Source: an uncultured Bacilli bacterium
Lineage (GTDB): Bacteria; Bacillota_I; Bacilli_A; RF39; UBA660
Direction of reading: 5' to 3'
Assembly: GCA_934102355.1 (NCBI GenBank)
Contig: CAKOSO010000001.1
Location: forward strand, 1-64,000
Length of the DNA: 64,000 bases
Shown in pieces: positions 7,196 to 14,972 of this stretch. Under the pieces are notes generated by a model. That model made no database searches, was not told the origin of the DNA, and saw nothing but the letters and a program-made list of their open reading frames with translations. Position numbers and translations under genes: made by a program. Numbering within the stretch: position 1 is the first letter of the stretch; every line of letters begins with the position of its first letter.

Positions 7196-7900
7196 ATGAA
7201 AAAAATAATTAAATATCTTAGCTTATTTATATTTTGCTTTATAGGAATGAGCATAGTTAAAGCATCAACTGACATTGTTGATTTTAAAGATGAAATTTTC
7301 ACTTTTCCGAGTTCATATAGCAATGAAAATGCAGATAGTAATTACGTAATATCATTAAAAGAGGGGACACTTTTTTCTAAATGGATTAACATTGATAATT
7401 TATCAAATTACCAATCTATCCTTGATAATATAAATACTTCATGCGATCCATATTATGCAGATTTAGAAAATGAAGAAAAGAAAGCTGCTTGTGATAAAGC
7501 TATGAGTGACGCAGCAACAAGTGGAGTATTTCCGGGAATAGTAACTGAAGGAAGCTGGTCTGATGCTGGTACTGGTACTAGAGTTAATATTAATTCAGAT
7601 TTAGCTCAAGGTAAATGGATTTCTTGGGTAGCAGCAACAACTATTAGTGGTGGAAATTATTATGGATATAAAGTTTATGATATTACAAAAAAAGTTGAAG
7701 ATGAAACTCCTACAGAACCAGGTACTCCAACGACTCCTGATACACCAACAACCCCAACGACACCTACAACGCCAAGTAATAATCAGTCTTCTAATCCATC
7801 AACAGGTATAAGTAATATTTTATTATTTATTGTTCCATTTGTTATTGTTATTGGAATTATCTTAACAATTAAAAAGAATAAATATGAATATAAAGATTAA
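7196..7900 (+). CDS. Secreted surface protein with NPSTG sorting-like tail
   Basis: 234 aa. An N-terminal signal peptide (to about residue 24, ending IVKAS) is followed by a ~150-residue domain I do not recognise, a Pro-Thr stalk of repeated TPT/PTT units, and the end NQSSNPSTG-hydrophobic helix-KKNKYEYKD. This is the layout of a sortase substrate: stalk, pentapeptide, membrane helix, positive tail. NPxTG is closest to motifs handled by class B sortases, and a class-B-like sortase gene lies convergently 41 bases downstream. I chose ATG 7196 rather than GTG 7187 because AGGGAG is then eight bases upstream. Confidence 0.75.
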   Translation: MKKIIKYLSLFIFCFIGMSIVKASTDIVDFKDEIFTFPSSYSNENADSNYVISLKEGTLFSKWINIDNLSNYQSILDNINTSCDPYYADLENEEKKAACDKAMSDAATSGVFPGIVTEGSWSDAGTGTRVNINSDLAQGKWISWVAATTISGGNYYGYKVYDITKKVEDETPTEPGTPTTPDTPTTPTTPTTPSNNQSSNPSTGISNILLFIVPFVIVIGIILTIKKNKYEYKD

Positions 7901-7902
7901 TT

Positions 7903-7937
7903 AAAAGACCTTATGAATTTCATAAGATCTTTTTTTA
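7903..7937. terminator. Bidirectional terminator between surface protein and sortase genes
   Basis: About 12-bp stem with one mismatch (7903-7915 with 7921-7933), T-run to 7937 and A-rich left flank. Confidence 0.8.
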
Positions 7938-7941
7938 TTTA

Positions 7942-8811
7942 TCATTGTATTAATTTTGCATGAACTACTAATCTGTTCTCTGAATTAATATAACATGTTG
8001 ACAAAGTTAATATATTATCAGTTGCATTCACTTCTACATTAAAGTCTTTAATACTTCTATCTTTTATCATCTTTATAAAATTAGTATAATCTGTATCATC
8101 ATTAAAGTTAACTCTTAAGTAATCATCAGTTATTGGTAAACTATAAATACTAAACACTTGCCATTTCATATTTTTATATATTGTATTAAATGTTATTGTA
8201 TAATTATCAGGATTGTTTAGCCATTCTTGTGTTACAACGTTTTTTAATGTTCCAAACATAATTCCATCTGTATTTCTCATTGAATGTCCATAAATTATTG
8301 TATTTTTACTTAATGGATCAAATTTATTTCTATAATCTGCAAAAATCCAACCAACATAACTATATTCTTTACGGAAATTTTTAGTTAAGTAATAATTATT
8401 AGTGGAAGCTTTAACAACTGGTAAGTCAATCTTTGTATTATTAACTTTTAACCATCCAACTGTATCACTATTTATTTTTAATAATTCATCAAATGATTTA
8501 TTGTTATAAGTTTCATATCGTACTGTTGTATCCTCATTATTATTTTCCGTTGGATCCTGCATCTCTGTATTATCTCTGCTTATATTATATAAATTTGCTA
8601 AATCATCTATCATAATACTTGATCTATCGTAATCTTCCTTATTATCTAGTACTATTTTTAAGCCAAATCCTCCACCAACTAAAAGAGATATAGATATAAT
8701 ATTAATTAATATAATAACAAATTTCTTATTTTTCTTTTTTGGCAACTTATTAAATTCGTTATTTGAATCAACGTATTTAAATATATCGTCAAAAGAATCA
8801 TTATTTTTAAT
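7942..8811 (-). CDS. Class-B-like sortase, probable ATT start
   Basis: Sortases cleave sorting motifs and join surface proteins to the wall. A membrane anchor (FVIILINIISISLLVGGGFG) precedes a catalytic domain with VGWLKVNNTKIDLPVV, catalytic His in YGHSM, Cys in LSTC and Arg in ENRLVVHAKLI; spacing and the ~60-residue segment between His and Cys fit class B. The first common start codon in frame is TTG 8745, which has no ribosome site. An exact AAGGAGG (8820-8826, reverse strand) lies eight bases before an in-frame ATT at 8811, giving a 289-aa protein with a 22-residue longer acidic cytoplasmic N-terminus. I therefore give ATT as the start; TTG 8745 is the alternative. Likely substrate: the adjacent NPSTG protein. 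Confidence 0.8.
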   Translation of the reverse strand: MKNNDSFDDIFKYVDSNNEFNKLPKKKNKKFVIILINIISISLLVGGGFGLKIVLDNKEDYDRSSIMIDDLANLYNISRDNTEMQDPTENNNEDTTVRYETYNNKSFDELLKINSDTVGWLKVNNTKIDLPVVKASTNNYYLTKNFRKEYSYVGWIFADYRNKFDPLSKNTIIYGHSMRNTDGIMFGTLKNVVTQEWLNNPDNYTITFNTIYKNMKWQVFSIYSLPITDDYLRVNFNDDTDYTNFIKMIKDRSIKDFNVEVNATDNILTLSTCYINSENRLVVHAKLIQ

Positions 8812-8837
8812 ATTATCAACCTCCTTATTCTATATTG

Positions 8838-8866
8838 ATTATATAACACGTTTTGAAAAATGTAAA
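8838..8866 (-). promoter_or_regulatory. SigA-type promoter of the sortase gene
   Basis: On the minus strand: TTTACA (8866-8861), 17-bp spacer, TATAAT (8843-8838), followed by AAGGAGG. This fixes the transcript 5' end close to the ATT start. Confidence 0.75.
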
Positions 8867-8909
8867 ATGTAATTTATATTTCTTTTTTATAGTTTTACCC
8901 AAATGCATA

Positions 8910-8918
8910 TGATATAAT
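8910..8918 (+). promoter_or_regulatory. Extended -10 promoter of the HD-domain gene
   Basis: TGA followed by TATAAT (8913-8918), divergent from the sortase promoter; AAAGGTGA and ATG 8945 follow. Confidence 0.6.
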
Positions 8919-8944
8919 GTAGATAAATAAAAAAAGGTGAATAT

Positions 8945-9598
8945 ATGAATGATGATTATACTAGATTTCAAACATACTTTAAAGATAAAAAAGATTTAAT
9001 TAAATGGTTTAATGTTGCCAAGCCAATTTTAAATAGTGAAGAATTTAAAATAAGAAAACTCTTTAAACATCATGAGCAACATTCTGTCTATGATCACAGT
9101 GTCTTGGTATCAATTAAGTCTTTTTTGCTTGCCAAAAAGTTTAACGCTAACATTTATGAATGTACAGTAGCTGGACTTTTGCATGACTTTTATACTCGTG
9201 CATGGCAGTATAGTAATGAACTTGAGTTGCTGGATGAAAAATATAGAACAAAATTTATTAGTAAAGAAAAAATTCCTTTTTTTAAAAAACATGCTTTTTC
9301 TCATCCGTATGTTGCTGCATCAAATGCTATTTCTTATTACCCTGATTATGTTAATGATAAGATAATTAGAGCAATCGAAACCCACATGTTTCCCTTATCT
9401 ATTTTTACAAAACATAAAATACCCAAAGGAAAAGTTGGGTGGATCATCACTTTAAGTGATAAACTCGTCACTCTTAAAGATTTACCAAATTTAAAAAATA
9501 TACCTAAATATTTAGGATATAGAAAAGGAAGTATAAGATTTGGACTTTATTTACATACTTTACATAGTATTTTTTCTTCATTCATTGATAAACTATAA
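8945..9598 (+). CDS. HD-superfamily phosphohydrolase
   Basis: 217 aa, soluble. HD-fold metal ligands are visible: His near HHEQHSVYDHS (about residues 40-50), the HD pair in AGLLHDF (about 79-80), a further His in KHAFSHPYVAA, and a late Asp in TLSDKLVTLKDL. The FYTRAW stretch after HD and the HMFP segment resemble HD proteins often annotated as YkvP/Yqek-like hydrolases, but the substrate cannot be read from sequence. It is followed closely by a gene of unknown function that may be co-transcribed. Confidence 0.75.
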   Translation: MNDDYTRFQTYFKDKKDLIKWFNVAKPILNSEEFKIRKLFKHHEQHSVYDHSVLVSIKSFLLAKKFNANIYECTVAGLLHDFYTRAWQYSNELELLDEKYRTKFISKEKIPFFKKHAFSHPYVAASNAISYYPDYVNDKIIRAIETHMFPLSIFTKHKIPKGKVGWIITLSDKLVTLKDLPNLKNIPKYLGYRKGSIRFGLYLHTLHSIFSSFIDKL

Positions 9599-9645
9599 AT
9601 TGTAAACTAAACTTATAGTGTATAGTAAAGATGGAAGGTGAAACT

Positions 9646-10890
9646 ATGGATAAAGATTTATTTTCAAATGATATAAAAGAAATAAATAAACTTTTAGTTG
9701 AAGATAATAAAATTGATATAGTTTTAATTTCTAATTTTACTAATGATATAAAAGATAATTTAATTAGTGATTTATCTAAAAAATTTAACGATAGCAAACT
9801 AATTGATGTCACTGATAAAACATTTAAAACAGAATTGGTTGAAATAGCAAAAAATGTAAATACTTATTATTTTGACTCATTAAAAAAACTAAATGATTCT
9901 TTAAACGAATTAATTGGTTTTGTTGTGCTAAATCCACTAATTGATATAAATGTTTTATGTACTATAGATAAATCCTTTAGACAAAGACAACAACAAATAA
10001 AAGAATATAATAAATTAGAATCATTAATCAGTAATTCTTATCAACTATTGCTATACAATATATCAGTTGCATATAAATTAAAATATGATGTAGAAAACTA
10101 TGAATATTTAAAGAAATATGTAGAAAGATCTAGAAAGATATTTTCTAATACTATTAACACATTTATAAGAAATAAAATAAATAAAAACTACAATCATTTT
10201 AAAGACAGATATACTATCTTTATAAAAGATATGATTGCAAAAAATAAAGAAGCAAAAACTAAAAACACATTAATGGTTAAAGAATATGCTTTCAGTATAC
10301 TAAATCTTAGTTCATCATTAACCATAGATTTTTATACAAAGGAAAGTTATAGCTTATTAGAAAAACAATTAAATAAAGCACATAATGAAATCTTAAAAAA
10401 ATTAAAATTAAAAGAAAAAGATACTTTATTTGATGCATATGATGATTTAAAAGAATATATACTAAAGTTTAATAACGGACTTTATGGACATGTATTAAAT
10501 GCAGTTAGTAATATGAATAAAGTAGTATTCTTAAGCAAAAATGAAACAACTTCTGAAATTAAAAAATATAGTGTTTTATTAAATAAAGTATCAACTTTAG
10601 ATTATAATTTTGATAAACAATATGAAAAATATAAGAAAGCAGTTTTAAGACATATTATAATAAATAAAGATAAAGCTTATGAAACAATTAGTTCTATAAT
10701 AAATAGTTATAAAGATATAGTTAAAGAAATAATTGAAAATAATTTAATTTCAACTTTTAATGATTCACTATTATCTCTTAATAATATAAATTATAAATGT
10801 ATAACTATTATCGATAAATTAGATAGTTGCTTAGAAATTGTAGATAAAAAAACTATTGAAAAATTATTTAAAGAAAATGATAACCACTAG
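9646..10890 (+). CDS. Hypothetical helical protein, 414 aa
   Basis: No family recognised. The protein is almost entirely charged, Lys/Asn/Ile-rich helix, with long coiled-coil-like stretches (for example 270-300 and 330-400), no signal peptide and no clear membrane segment; a moderately hydrophobic stretch (LIGFVVLNPLIDINVLC, about residues 85-101) may be a buried helix. ATG 9646 is preferred to 9631 because AAGGTGA lies five bases before it. It sits 47 bases after the HD gene in the same direction and ends in a strong terminator. Confidence 0.65.
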   Translation: MDKDLFSNDIKEINKLLVEDNKIDIVLISNFTNDIKDNLISDLSKKFNDSKLIDVTDKTFKTELVEIAKNVNTYYFDSLKKLNDSLNELIGFVVLNPLIDINVLCTIDKSFRQRQQQIKEYNKLESLISNSYQLLLYNISVAYKLKYDVENYEYLKKYVERSRKIFSNTINTFIRNKINKNYNHFKDRYTIFIKDMIAKNKEAKTKNTLMVKEYAFSILNLSSSLTIDFYTKESYSLLEKQLNKAHNEILKKLKLKEKDTLFDAYDDLKEYILKFNNGLYGHVLNAVSNMNKVVFLSKNETTSEIKKYSVLLNKVSTLDYNFDKQYEKYKKAVLRHIIINKDKAYETISSIINSYKDIVKEIIENNLISTFNDSLLSLNNINYKCITIIDKLDSCLEIVDKKTIEKLFKENDNH

Positions 10891-10907
10891 AAATAGTGGT
10901 TATTTTT
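10882..10907 (+). terminator. Terminator overlapping the stop codon
   Basis: Perfect 8-bp stem AACCACTA/TAGTGGTT with GAAA loop, then a short T-run. Confidence 0.8.
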
Positions 10908-11199
10908 AATAGTATGGATATGGATAAGGATAAGGGCGAGGATTGAAGTTATAATACATTGGTCTTGGTCTTAATACTAATGGTGCAGTTGCAAATCCTA
11001 ATGCAAAAGGCAATATAAACCCTCCTGGACCTATTCTTTCATTTCCTCTTTGGTATGGCAATTGATAGCTATATGGACTTTGAAAATATTGTCCACTATT
11101 ACAAGAACACGAATTCATTCTTCCATAATTATAATTATATGAGTAATTATCGTTATTTAAAGAACATGAACATCTTCCATTTGAACATTGATTATTCAT
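10906..11199 (-). CDS. Small Cys/Tyr-rich protein, probable spore coat component
   Basis: 97 aa. The N-terminal half is Cys, Asn, Ser and Tyr-rich (MNNQCSNGRCSCSLNND, SCSCNSGQYF), the middle holds a conserved-looking hydrophobic GPGGFILPFALGFATAPL stretch, and the end is an Arg/Pro/Tyr tail finishing in PYPYPYPYY. Composition and the GGF-hydrophobic core resemble small coat or inner spore proteins of Bacilli, but I cannot name a family. ATG has AAAGGAG eight bases upstream. A CATACTATA box upstream on the minus strand resembles a SigK -10, without a well-spaced -35. Confidence 0.6.
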   Translation of the reverse strand: MNNQCSNGRCSCSLNNDNYSYNYNYGRMNSCSCNSGQYFQSPYSYQLPYQRGNERIGPGGFILPFALGFATAPLVLRPRPMYYNFNPRPYPYPYPYY

Positions 11200-11275
11200 A
11201 GAAATTCTCCTTTCTAAAATATAGTATGTTATTATTTTTTATTTGTTATATTTTTTAGAAAAAAGGGTTGATAAT

Positions 11276-11335
11276 ATGTATCATAAATATTATAATAAAC
11301 CTGTAAAGCAAAGTAGTAGAATAGTAGATTTATAG
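11276..11335 (+). CDS. Possible 19-aa leader peptide
   Basis: ATG at 11276 preceded by an AAGGG-like site, encoding MYHKYYNKPVKQSSRIVDL and then TAG. The stop codon lies inside the left part of a long terminator hairpin that precedes the three-gene operon, which is the geometry of an attenuator. Tyr and Lys codons are frequent. It may equally be chance; there is no direct evidence for translation. Confidence 0.3.
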   Translation: MYHKYYNKPVKQSSRIVDL

Positions 11336-11370
11336 ATATGTTAATGTTAAAAATTTACTATTCTTTTTTT
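11318..11370 (+). terminator. Terminator or attenuator before the 11.4-13.1 kb operon
   Basis: Fourteen-bp stem with one wobble (11318-11331 with 11351-11364), 19-base loop, T-run 11364-11370. It lies 26 bases before ATG 11396 with no promoter between that I can see, so it may regulate the operon. Confidence 0.65.
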
Positions 11371-11395
11371 AAAAATATTTAATGGGTGATATTAT

Positions 11396-11908
11396 ATGAA
11401 ACTAAAAATAAAAAATTTTTTGATCGGTGGTTTATTAACAACAAGTGTTGCAGCTTCAGTAACTGGAGTTATTATTTTATTAAATCAGAATTCATTAAAA
11501 CCAGACTATGCAGTTGATCAAGTTGATTCGCATTTACAAGAAGATAAGGACAATAGTGAAAAGCTAACTTCTGCAAAAGGTGGAGGAGCAGTTGAACTTT
11601 CTTATTCTACTGATATTAAAGTTATAAATGCTGAAAAAGTCGTTAGTTTAAGTTTTAAAAATCCATCTAAATCAAACCAAGATATGTCAGTAAAAATTGC
11701 CGTTATCAAGAACAATAAAGAATATATAATTGCAGAGTCAAATCGTATACCTGCTGGATATATACTAAAAGAACTAGATTTAAAATCAGATGTTAAGTTA
11801 GAATCTGGTAGATATGATGGAGTTATACATGTCTATTATTTTAATCCTGAAACATTAGAAAGAGCCATTATAAATACTAATATATCTGCAAATATAGTTG
11901 TTGAATAG
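11396..11908 (+). CDS. Signal-anchored protein, first of a paralogue pair flanking a secreted protein
   Basis: 170 aa, unknown family. Residues 8-30 form an uncleaved signal anchor or signal peptide (FLIGGLLTTSVAASVTGVIILL); the rest is an external, beta-rich domain. The segment VSLSFKNPSKSNQDMSVKIA, IIAESNRIPAGY and the closing NISANIVVE correspond one-to-one with FIYFTSPKDNTVNLKFRI, IIAESGLIKPGY and VNLNVTITAD of the gene at 12628, so the two are paralogues. GGGTGAT precedes ATG. First gene of a likely three-gene operon with a strongly translated secreted protein in the middle. Confidence 0.65.
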   Translation: MKLKIKNFLIGGLLTTSVAASVTGVIILLNQNSLKPDYAVDQVDSHLQEDKDNSEKLTSAKGGGAVELSYSTDIKVINAEKVVSLSFKNPSKSNQDMSVKIAVIKNNKEYIIAESNRIPAGYILKELDLKSDVKLESGRYDGVIHVYYFNPETLERAIINTNISANIVVE

Positions 11909-11958
11909 GTATTAACCTAATGGTTGATATAGATTTTTATTTAAAGGAGGTGAAATAA

Positions 11959-12570
11959 ATGAAAAAAAGATTCTTTTTTGCTATGGCTTTAGTACTTTCT
12001 TTAATGATTATTCCAGTTGTTAAGGCTGAAAAAATAGTACCAGCTGATGAAAAAGGTCAATACGAAGCTAACGGGAAGTCTACTATGACTAGTGCAGCAT
12101 CAACAGCAACAATTACTCCAAAAGTTGGAACAATTGATGAAGGAAATACTTATAATGTTAAACTAGAATGGGGATCTATGACATATAACTATGTTAAACA
12201 AAGTGACGATACTTATAAATGGGTTCCTACAAAAGATGAAGTTATAAATGGAAAAACTAGTGATCAACAATATGTAGTAGATGAAGTTGACTCTAACTAC
12301 ATAAATGTGACAAATGATAGTAGCAAATCAGTAAATGTTGAATTAAGTTGGAGCTCACTAATAAATGGTGTTGAAGCTAATTATTCTGCTGTTGACCGTT
12401 CAAATAATCCAGTTTCTATATCTGGTAAAGCTGATAGTAATACTAAAATGTATACTCTTGCAGCAAACGGATACATCAGAGCATCAATTGAATTAACTGG
12501 TGGTGATATAGCTGATGTTACAGCAGGATCAAGTATTGGTACTTTAACAGTTTCATTTGTAACTGCTTAA
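11959..12570 (+). CDS. Abundant secreted beta-sandwich protein (putative surface/matrix subunit)
   Basis: 203 aa. A clear signal peptide (residues 1-23, ending VVKA) precedes a Thr/Ser/Val-rich mature protein with no Cys. The pattern VKLEWGSMTYNYV, YINVTNDSSKSVNVELSW, and closing IGTLTVSF looks like an immunoglobulin-like or matrix-type repeat protein; I cannot name the family. The near-perfect AAAGGAGGTGA ribosome site and regular codons suggest high expression. A terminator hairpin directly after the gene, before the third operon gene, would make this the major product. No cell-wall sorting motif or membrane tail is present, so it is released or held by partners. Confidence 0.65.
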   Translation: MKKRFFFAMALVLSLMIIPVVKAEKIVPADEKGQYEANGKSTMTSAASTATITPKVGTIDEGNTYNVKLEWGSMTYNYVKQSDDTYKWVPTKDEVINGKTSDQQYVVDEVDSNYINVTNDSSKSVNVELSWSSLINGVEANYSAVDRSNNPVSISGKADSNTKMYTLAANGYIRASIELTGGDIADVTAGSSIGTLTVSFVTA

Positions 12571-12579
12571 TATATTTAA

Positions 12580-12616
12580 AATAATCTGAAAAAACGCGTG
12601 CTTCAGATTATTTTTT
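12580..12616 (+). terminator. Intra-operon terminator after the major secreted protein
   Basis: Perfect 11-bp stem AATAATCTGAA/TTCAGATTATT (12580-12590 with 12602-12612), 11-base loop, T-run to 12616, immediately followed by the next gene's GGAGGTG. Partial read-through is likely. Confidence 0.75.
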
Positions 12617-12627
12617 GGAGGTGTAAA

Positions 12628-13101
12628 ATGTTTAAAAAATTTAAAGCATTATTCATTATTCTAATTATATGTTTATTATCATTATTATGTACTACTATTT
12701 GGTATTTTAGTACAGATTTTAAAAAACCTGATTTTGATAACTCAGCAACAAAAGGTATTCCATTTGTTAGAGAAACATATAAGTATGATAGTTTAAATGT
12801 ATATGATGGTTTTAATATAAAAATTGCTACTAATTTAATAGCAAAAGAAAATTATGCTTTTATTTATTTTACATCACCAAAAGATAATACTGTAAATTTA
12901 AAATTTAGAATTTATGACTCAAGTGATAAAATAATTGCAGAATCTGGTTTGATTAAACCTGGATATTATATAGAAAAAATAAAATTAAAACGGTATGTTT
13001 CAAGTAGCGAAAATGTAAAAATTAAAGTTATGAGTTACGAGAAAGATACTTATTATAGCGCTGGTGCTGTTAACTTAAATGTTACCATAACTGCCGATTA
13101 G
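12628..13101 (+). CDS. Signal-anchored protein, second of the flanking paralogue pair
   Basis: 157 aa. Residues 5-29 are a hydrophobic anchor, followed by an external domain homologous to the product of the gene at 11396 (shared IIAES-x-x-I-x-x-GY core and matching strand pattern). The open frame begins upstream at GTG 12598, but that codon lies in the loop of the terminator hairpin; ATG 12628 has GGAGGTG seven bases upstream and is the real start. Function unknown. Two anchored paralogues bracketing an exported abundant protein suggests assembly or display factors, an inference from layout only. Confidence 0.65.
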   Translation: MFKKFKALFIILIICLLSLLCTTIWYFSTDFKKPDFDNSATKGIPFVRETYKYDSLNVYDGFNIKIATNLIAKENYAFIYFTSPKDNTVNLKFRIYDSSDKIIAESGLIKPGYYIEKIKLKRYVSSSENVKIKVMSYEKDTYYSAGAVNLNVTITAD

Positions 13102-13139
13102 ACAATAACAAAATGTTATTGTTTTCTTTTTCTTTTTTT
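13102..13139 (+). terminator. Terminator of the three-gene operon
   Basis: Perfect 9-bp stem ACAATAACA/TGTTATTGT with AAA(A) loop, then a long T-rich tract. Confidence 0.8.
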
Positions 13140-13146
13140 ACCATCA

Positions 13147-13155
13147 TGTTATAAT
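13147..13155 (+). promoter_or_regulatory. Extended -10 promoter of mutL
   Basis: TGT followed by TATAAT (13150-13155), 15 bases before ATG, leaving room only for GGTGAT; the transcript is nearly leaderless. Confidence 0.6.
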
Positions 13156-13170
13156 TAACTTGGTGATATT

Positions 13171-14919
13171 ATGAGCTTGATAAAAGTAATGAGTGAAAAC
13201 TTATCAAATAAAATAGCTGCTGGAGAAGTAATTGAGTCATTAATGAATGTTGTAAAAGAATTAGTAGAAAACTCAATTGATGCTAAAGCCACTACTATTA
13301 AAGTAGAATTAAAAGAAGCAGGACTTAAATCTATAAGAGTCACTGATGATGGTATTGGTATGGATCATGATGATGCACTAAAATGTTTTTATCGTCATGC
13401 AACCAGTAAACTCTATAACGATGATGACTTATTTAATATAAAAACTCTAGGTTTTAGGGGAGAAGCAATTCCATCTATAGCATCAGTATCAAAAATGACT
13501 GTTAAAACATCAGATGGCACATCTGGCACAGAAATAGTAAATTATGGAGGAGATATCATCAGCGTAGATGATAGTGACTTAAGAGTTGGTACTATTATTA
13601 CTGTAGAAGATATTTTTTATAACACTCCTGCTAGGTTAAAGTATTTAAAAAGTTCTTATACTGAACTTGCTAATATTACTAATTACTTAAATAAAATGGC
13701 TCTTTCAAATCCGGATATCAAATTCATCTTAAAAAATGATGATAAAGAAATACTAAATACTTTTGGTAATGGTAATCTTCTTAAAGTAATTAACTGCATT
13801 TATGGATTAGAAGTTACTAAAAAGATGGCTTATATTAAAACATCAAATAATGATTATGATGTCGATGGATATATATCATATCCAGAAATTAATAGATCAA
13901 GCAAAAACTTTATTACTATTTTAGTAAATGGTAGATCAGTTAGAAGTAATGAAATAAACCGTTCTATACTTGATGCTTATCACACATATCTATTTCATGA
14001 CAGATATCCTATTGTTATTTTAAATATAAAAGCTGATCCATCTATTATTGATGTAAATATTCATCCCTCTAAAATGGAAGTTAAATTTTCAAAAATTAAT
14101 GATTTAAAAGACTTAATATTTAACGAAATAAGTAAAGCATTAAAAAAACTTGTTTTAATACCTGAAGTTAAATACACTCCTAATCCTATTTCTAATATAG
14201 ATAGTGTATCAACTATCGATAATAAAAAAGATTTTACAATTGATGTAGTAAAACCTAGTTTCGAAGAAATTTCTTTTGACTTTGATGTTGCTGAAGAGCA
14301 GAATGTATATAATGAAGAACCAGAAGAAAAAAAAGAAAAATTCAAAAAAATTACTCCTCTTGCATTAATTCATGGAACATATATAATTGGTGAAAATGAA
14401 GAGGGTATGTATATTATTGATCAACATGCCGCTAATGAAAGAATTAATTATGAATATTATAAAAAAGAACTAGGAAAATCTAAACGTGAAGTTGTTGATT
14501 TACTAGTGCCATTAAAGCTTGAATTTTCTAAAGATGAATACATTATATTAAAAGAAAGATTTAATGAACTTGATAAACTTAATATAGGATATGAAGAATT
14601 TGGAATGAATACAATTATTGTTAGAAGTCATCCAAGTTTTATAAAAAAAGATTATGCCTTAGAATCACTTCGTAAGATTATTGAAATTATAATTAGTAAC
14701 AACGATTTCTCGTTAGAAAAATTTAATGAAAAAATCGCTATCACTCTTGCTTGTAAGATGTCTATTAAAGCAAACCAACACATAACCATTGATGATATGA
14801 CAGTTTTACTTGAGAGATTAAGAGAAACAGATAATCCATTTACATGTCCTCATGGTAGACCAACTATCATTACTTATTCAATTTACGAACTTCAAAAAAT
14901 GTTTAAAAGAGTTGAATAA
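13171..14919 (+). CDS. mutL: DNA mismatch repair protein MutL
   Basis: 582 aa. N-terminal GHKL ATPase: KIAAGEVIESLMNVVKELVENSID (usual ERPASVV is here ESLMNVV), DDGIGM, and LGFRGEAIPSIASV. The C-terminal domain has the endonuclease metal motif DQHAANERINYE (DQHA-x2-E-x4-E), plus CPHGRPT near residue 560, so this is a nicking-competent MutL. The acidic, Lys-rich linker (about 350-390) is typical. Start: ATG with GGTGAT three bases upstream. mutS, usually adjacent, is not in the window; downstream genes are a kinase-like gene and miaA, and mutL-miaA linkage is common in bacteria. Confidence 0.95.
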   Translation: MSLIKVMSENLSNKIAAGEVIESLMNVVKELVENSIDAKATTIKVELKEAGLKSIRVTDDGIGMDHDDALKCFYRHATSKLYNDDDLFNIKTLGFRGEAIPSIASVSKMTVKTSDGTSGTEIVNYGGDIISVDDSDLRVGTIITVEDIFYNTPARLKYLKSSYTELANITNYLNKMALSNPDIKFILKNDDKEILNTFGNGNLLKVINCIYGLEVTKKMAYIKTSNNDYDVDGYISYPEINRSSKNFITILVNGRSVRSNEINRSILDAYHTYLFHDRYPIVILNIKADPSIIDVNIHPSKMEVKFSKINDLKDLIFNEISKALKKLVLIPEVKYTPNPISNIDSVSTIDNKKDFTIDVVKPSFEEISFDFDVAEEQNVYNEEPEEKKEKFKKITPLALIHGTYIIGENEEGMYIIDQHAANERINYEYYKKELGKSKREVVDLLVPLKLEFSKDEYIILKERFNELDKLNIGYEEFGMNTIIVRSHPSFIKKDYALESLRKIIEIIISNNDFSLEKFNEKIAITLACKMSIKANQHITIDDMTVLLERLRETDNPFTCPHGRPTIITYSIYELQKMFKRVE

Positions 14920-14948
14920 TTGCATTTTTTAATATTTTGTGGTATAAT
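14920..14948 (+). promoter_or_regulatory. Promoter of the kinase-like gene and miaA
   Basis: TTGCAT at 14920-14925, 17-bp spacer, TATAAT at 14943-14948 with a preceding TGG. It starts right at the mutL stop codon. Confidence 0.7.
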
Positions 14949-14972
14949 CTTGTCAAATATGGGGGTTATATT

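Noticed and set aside
12598..12627. GTG 12598 as the start of the third operon gene
   Set aside because: The codon is in a terminator loop; ATG 12628 has a good GGAGGTG.
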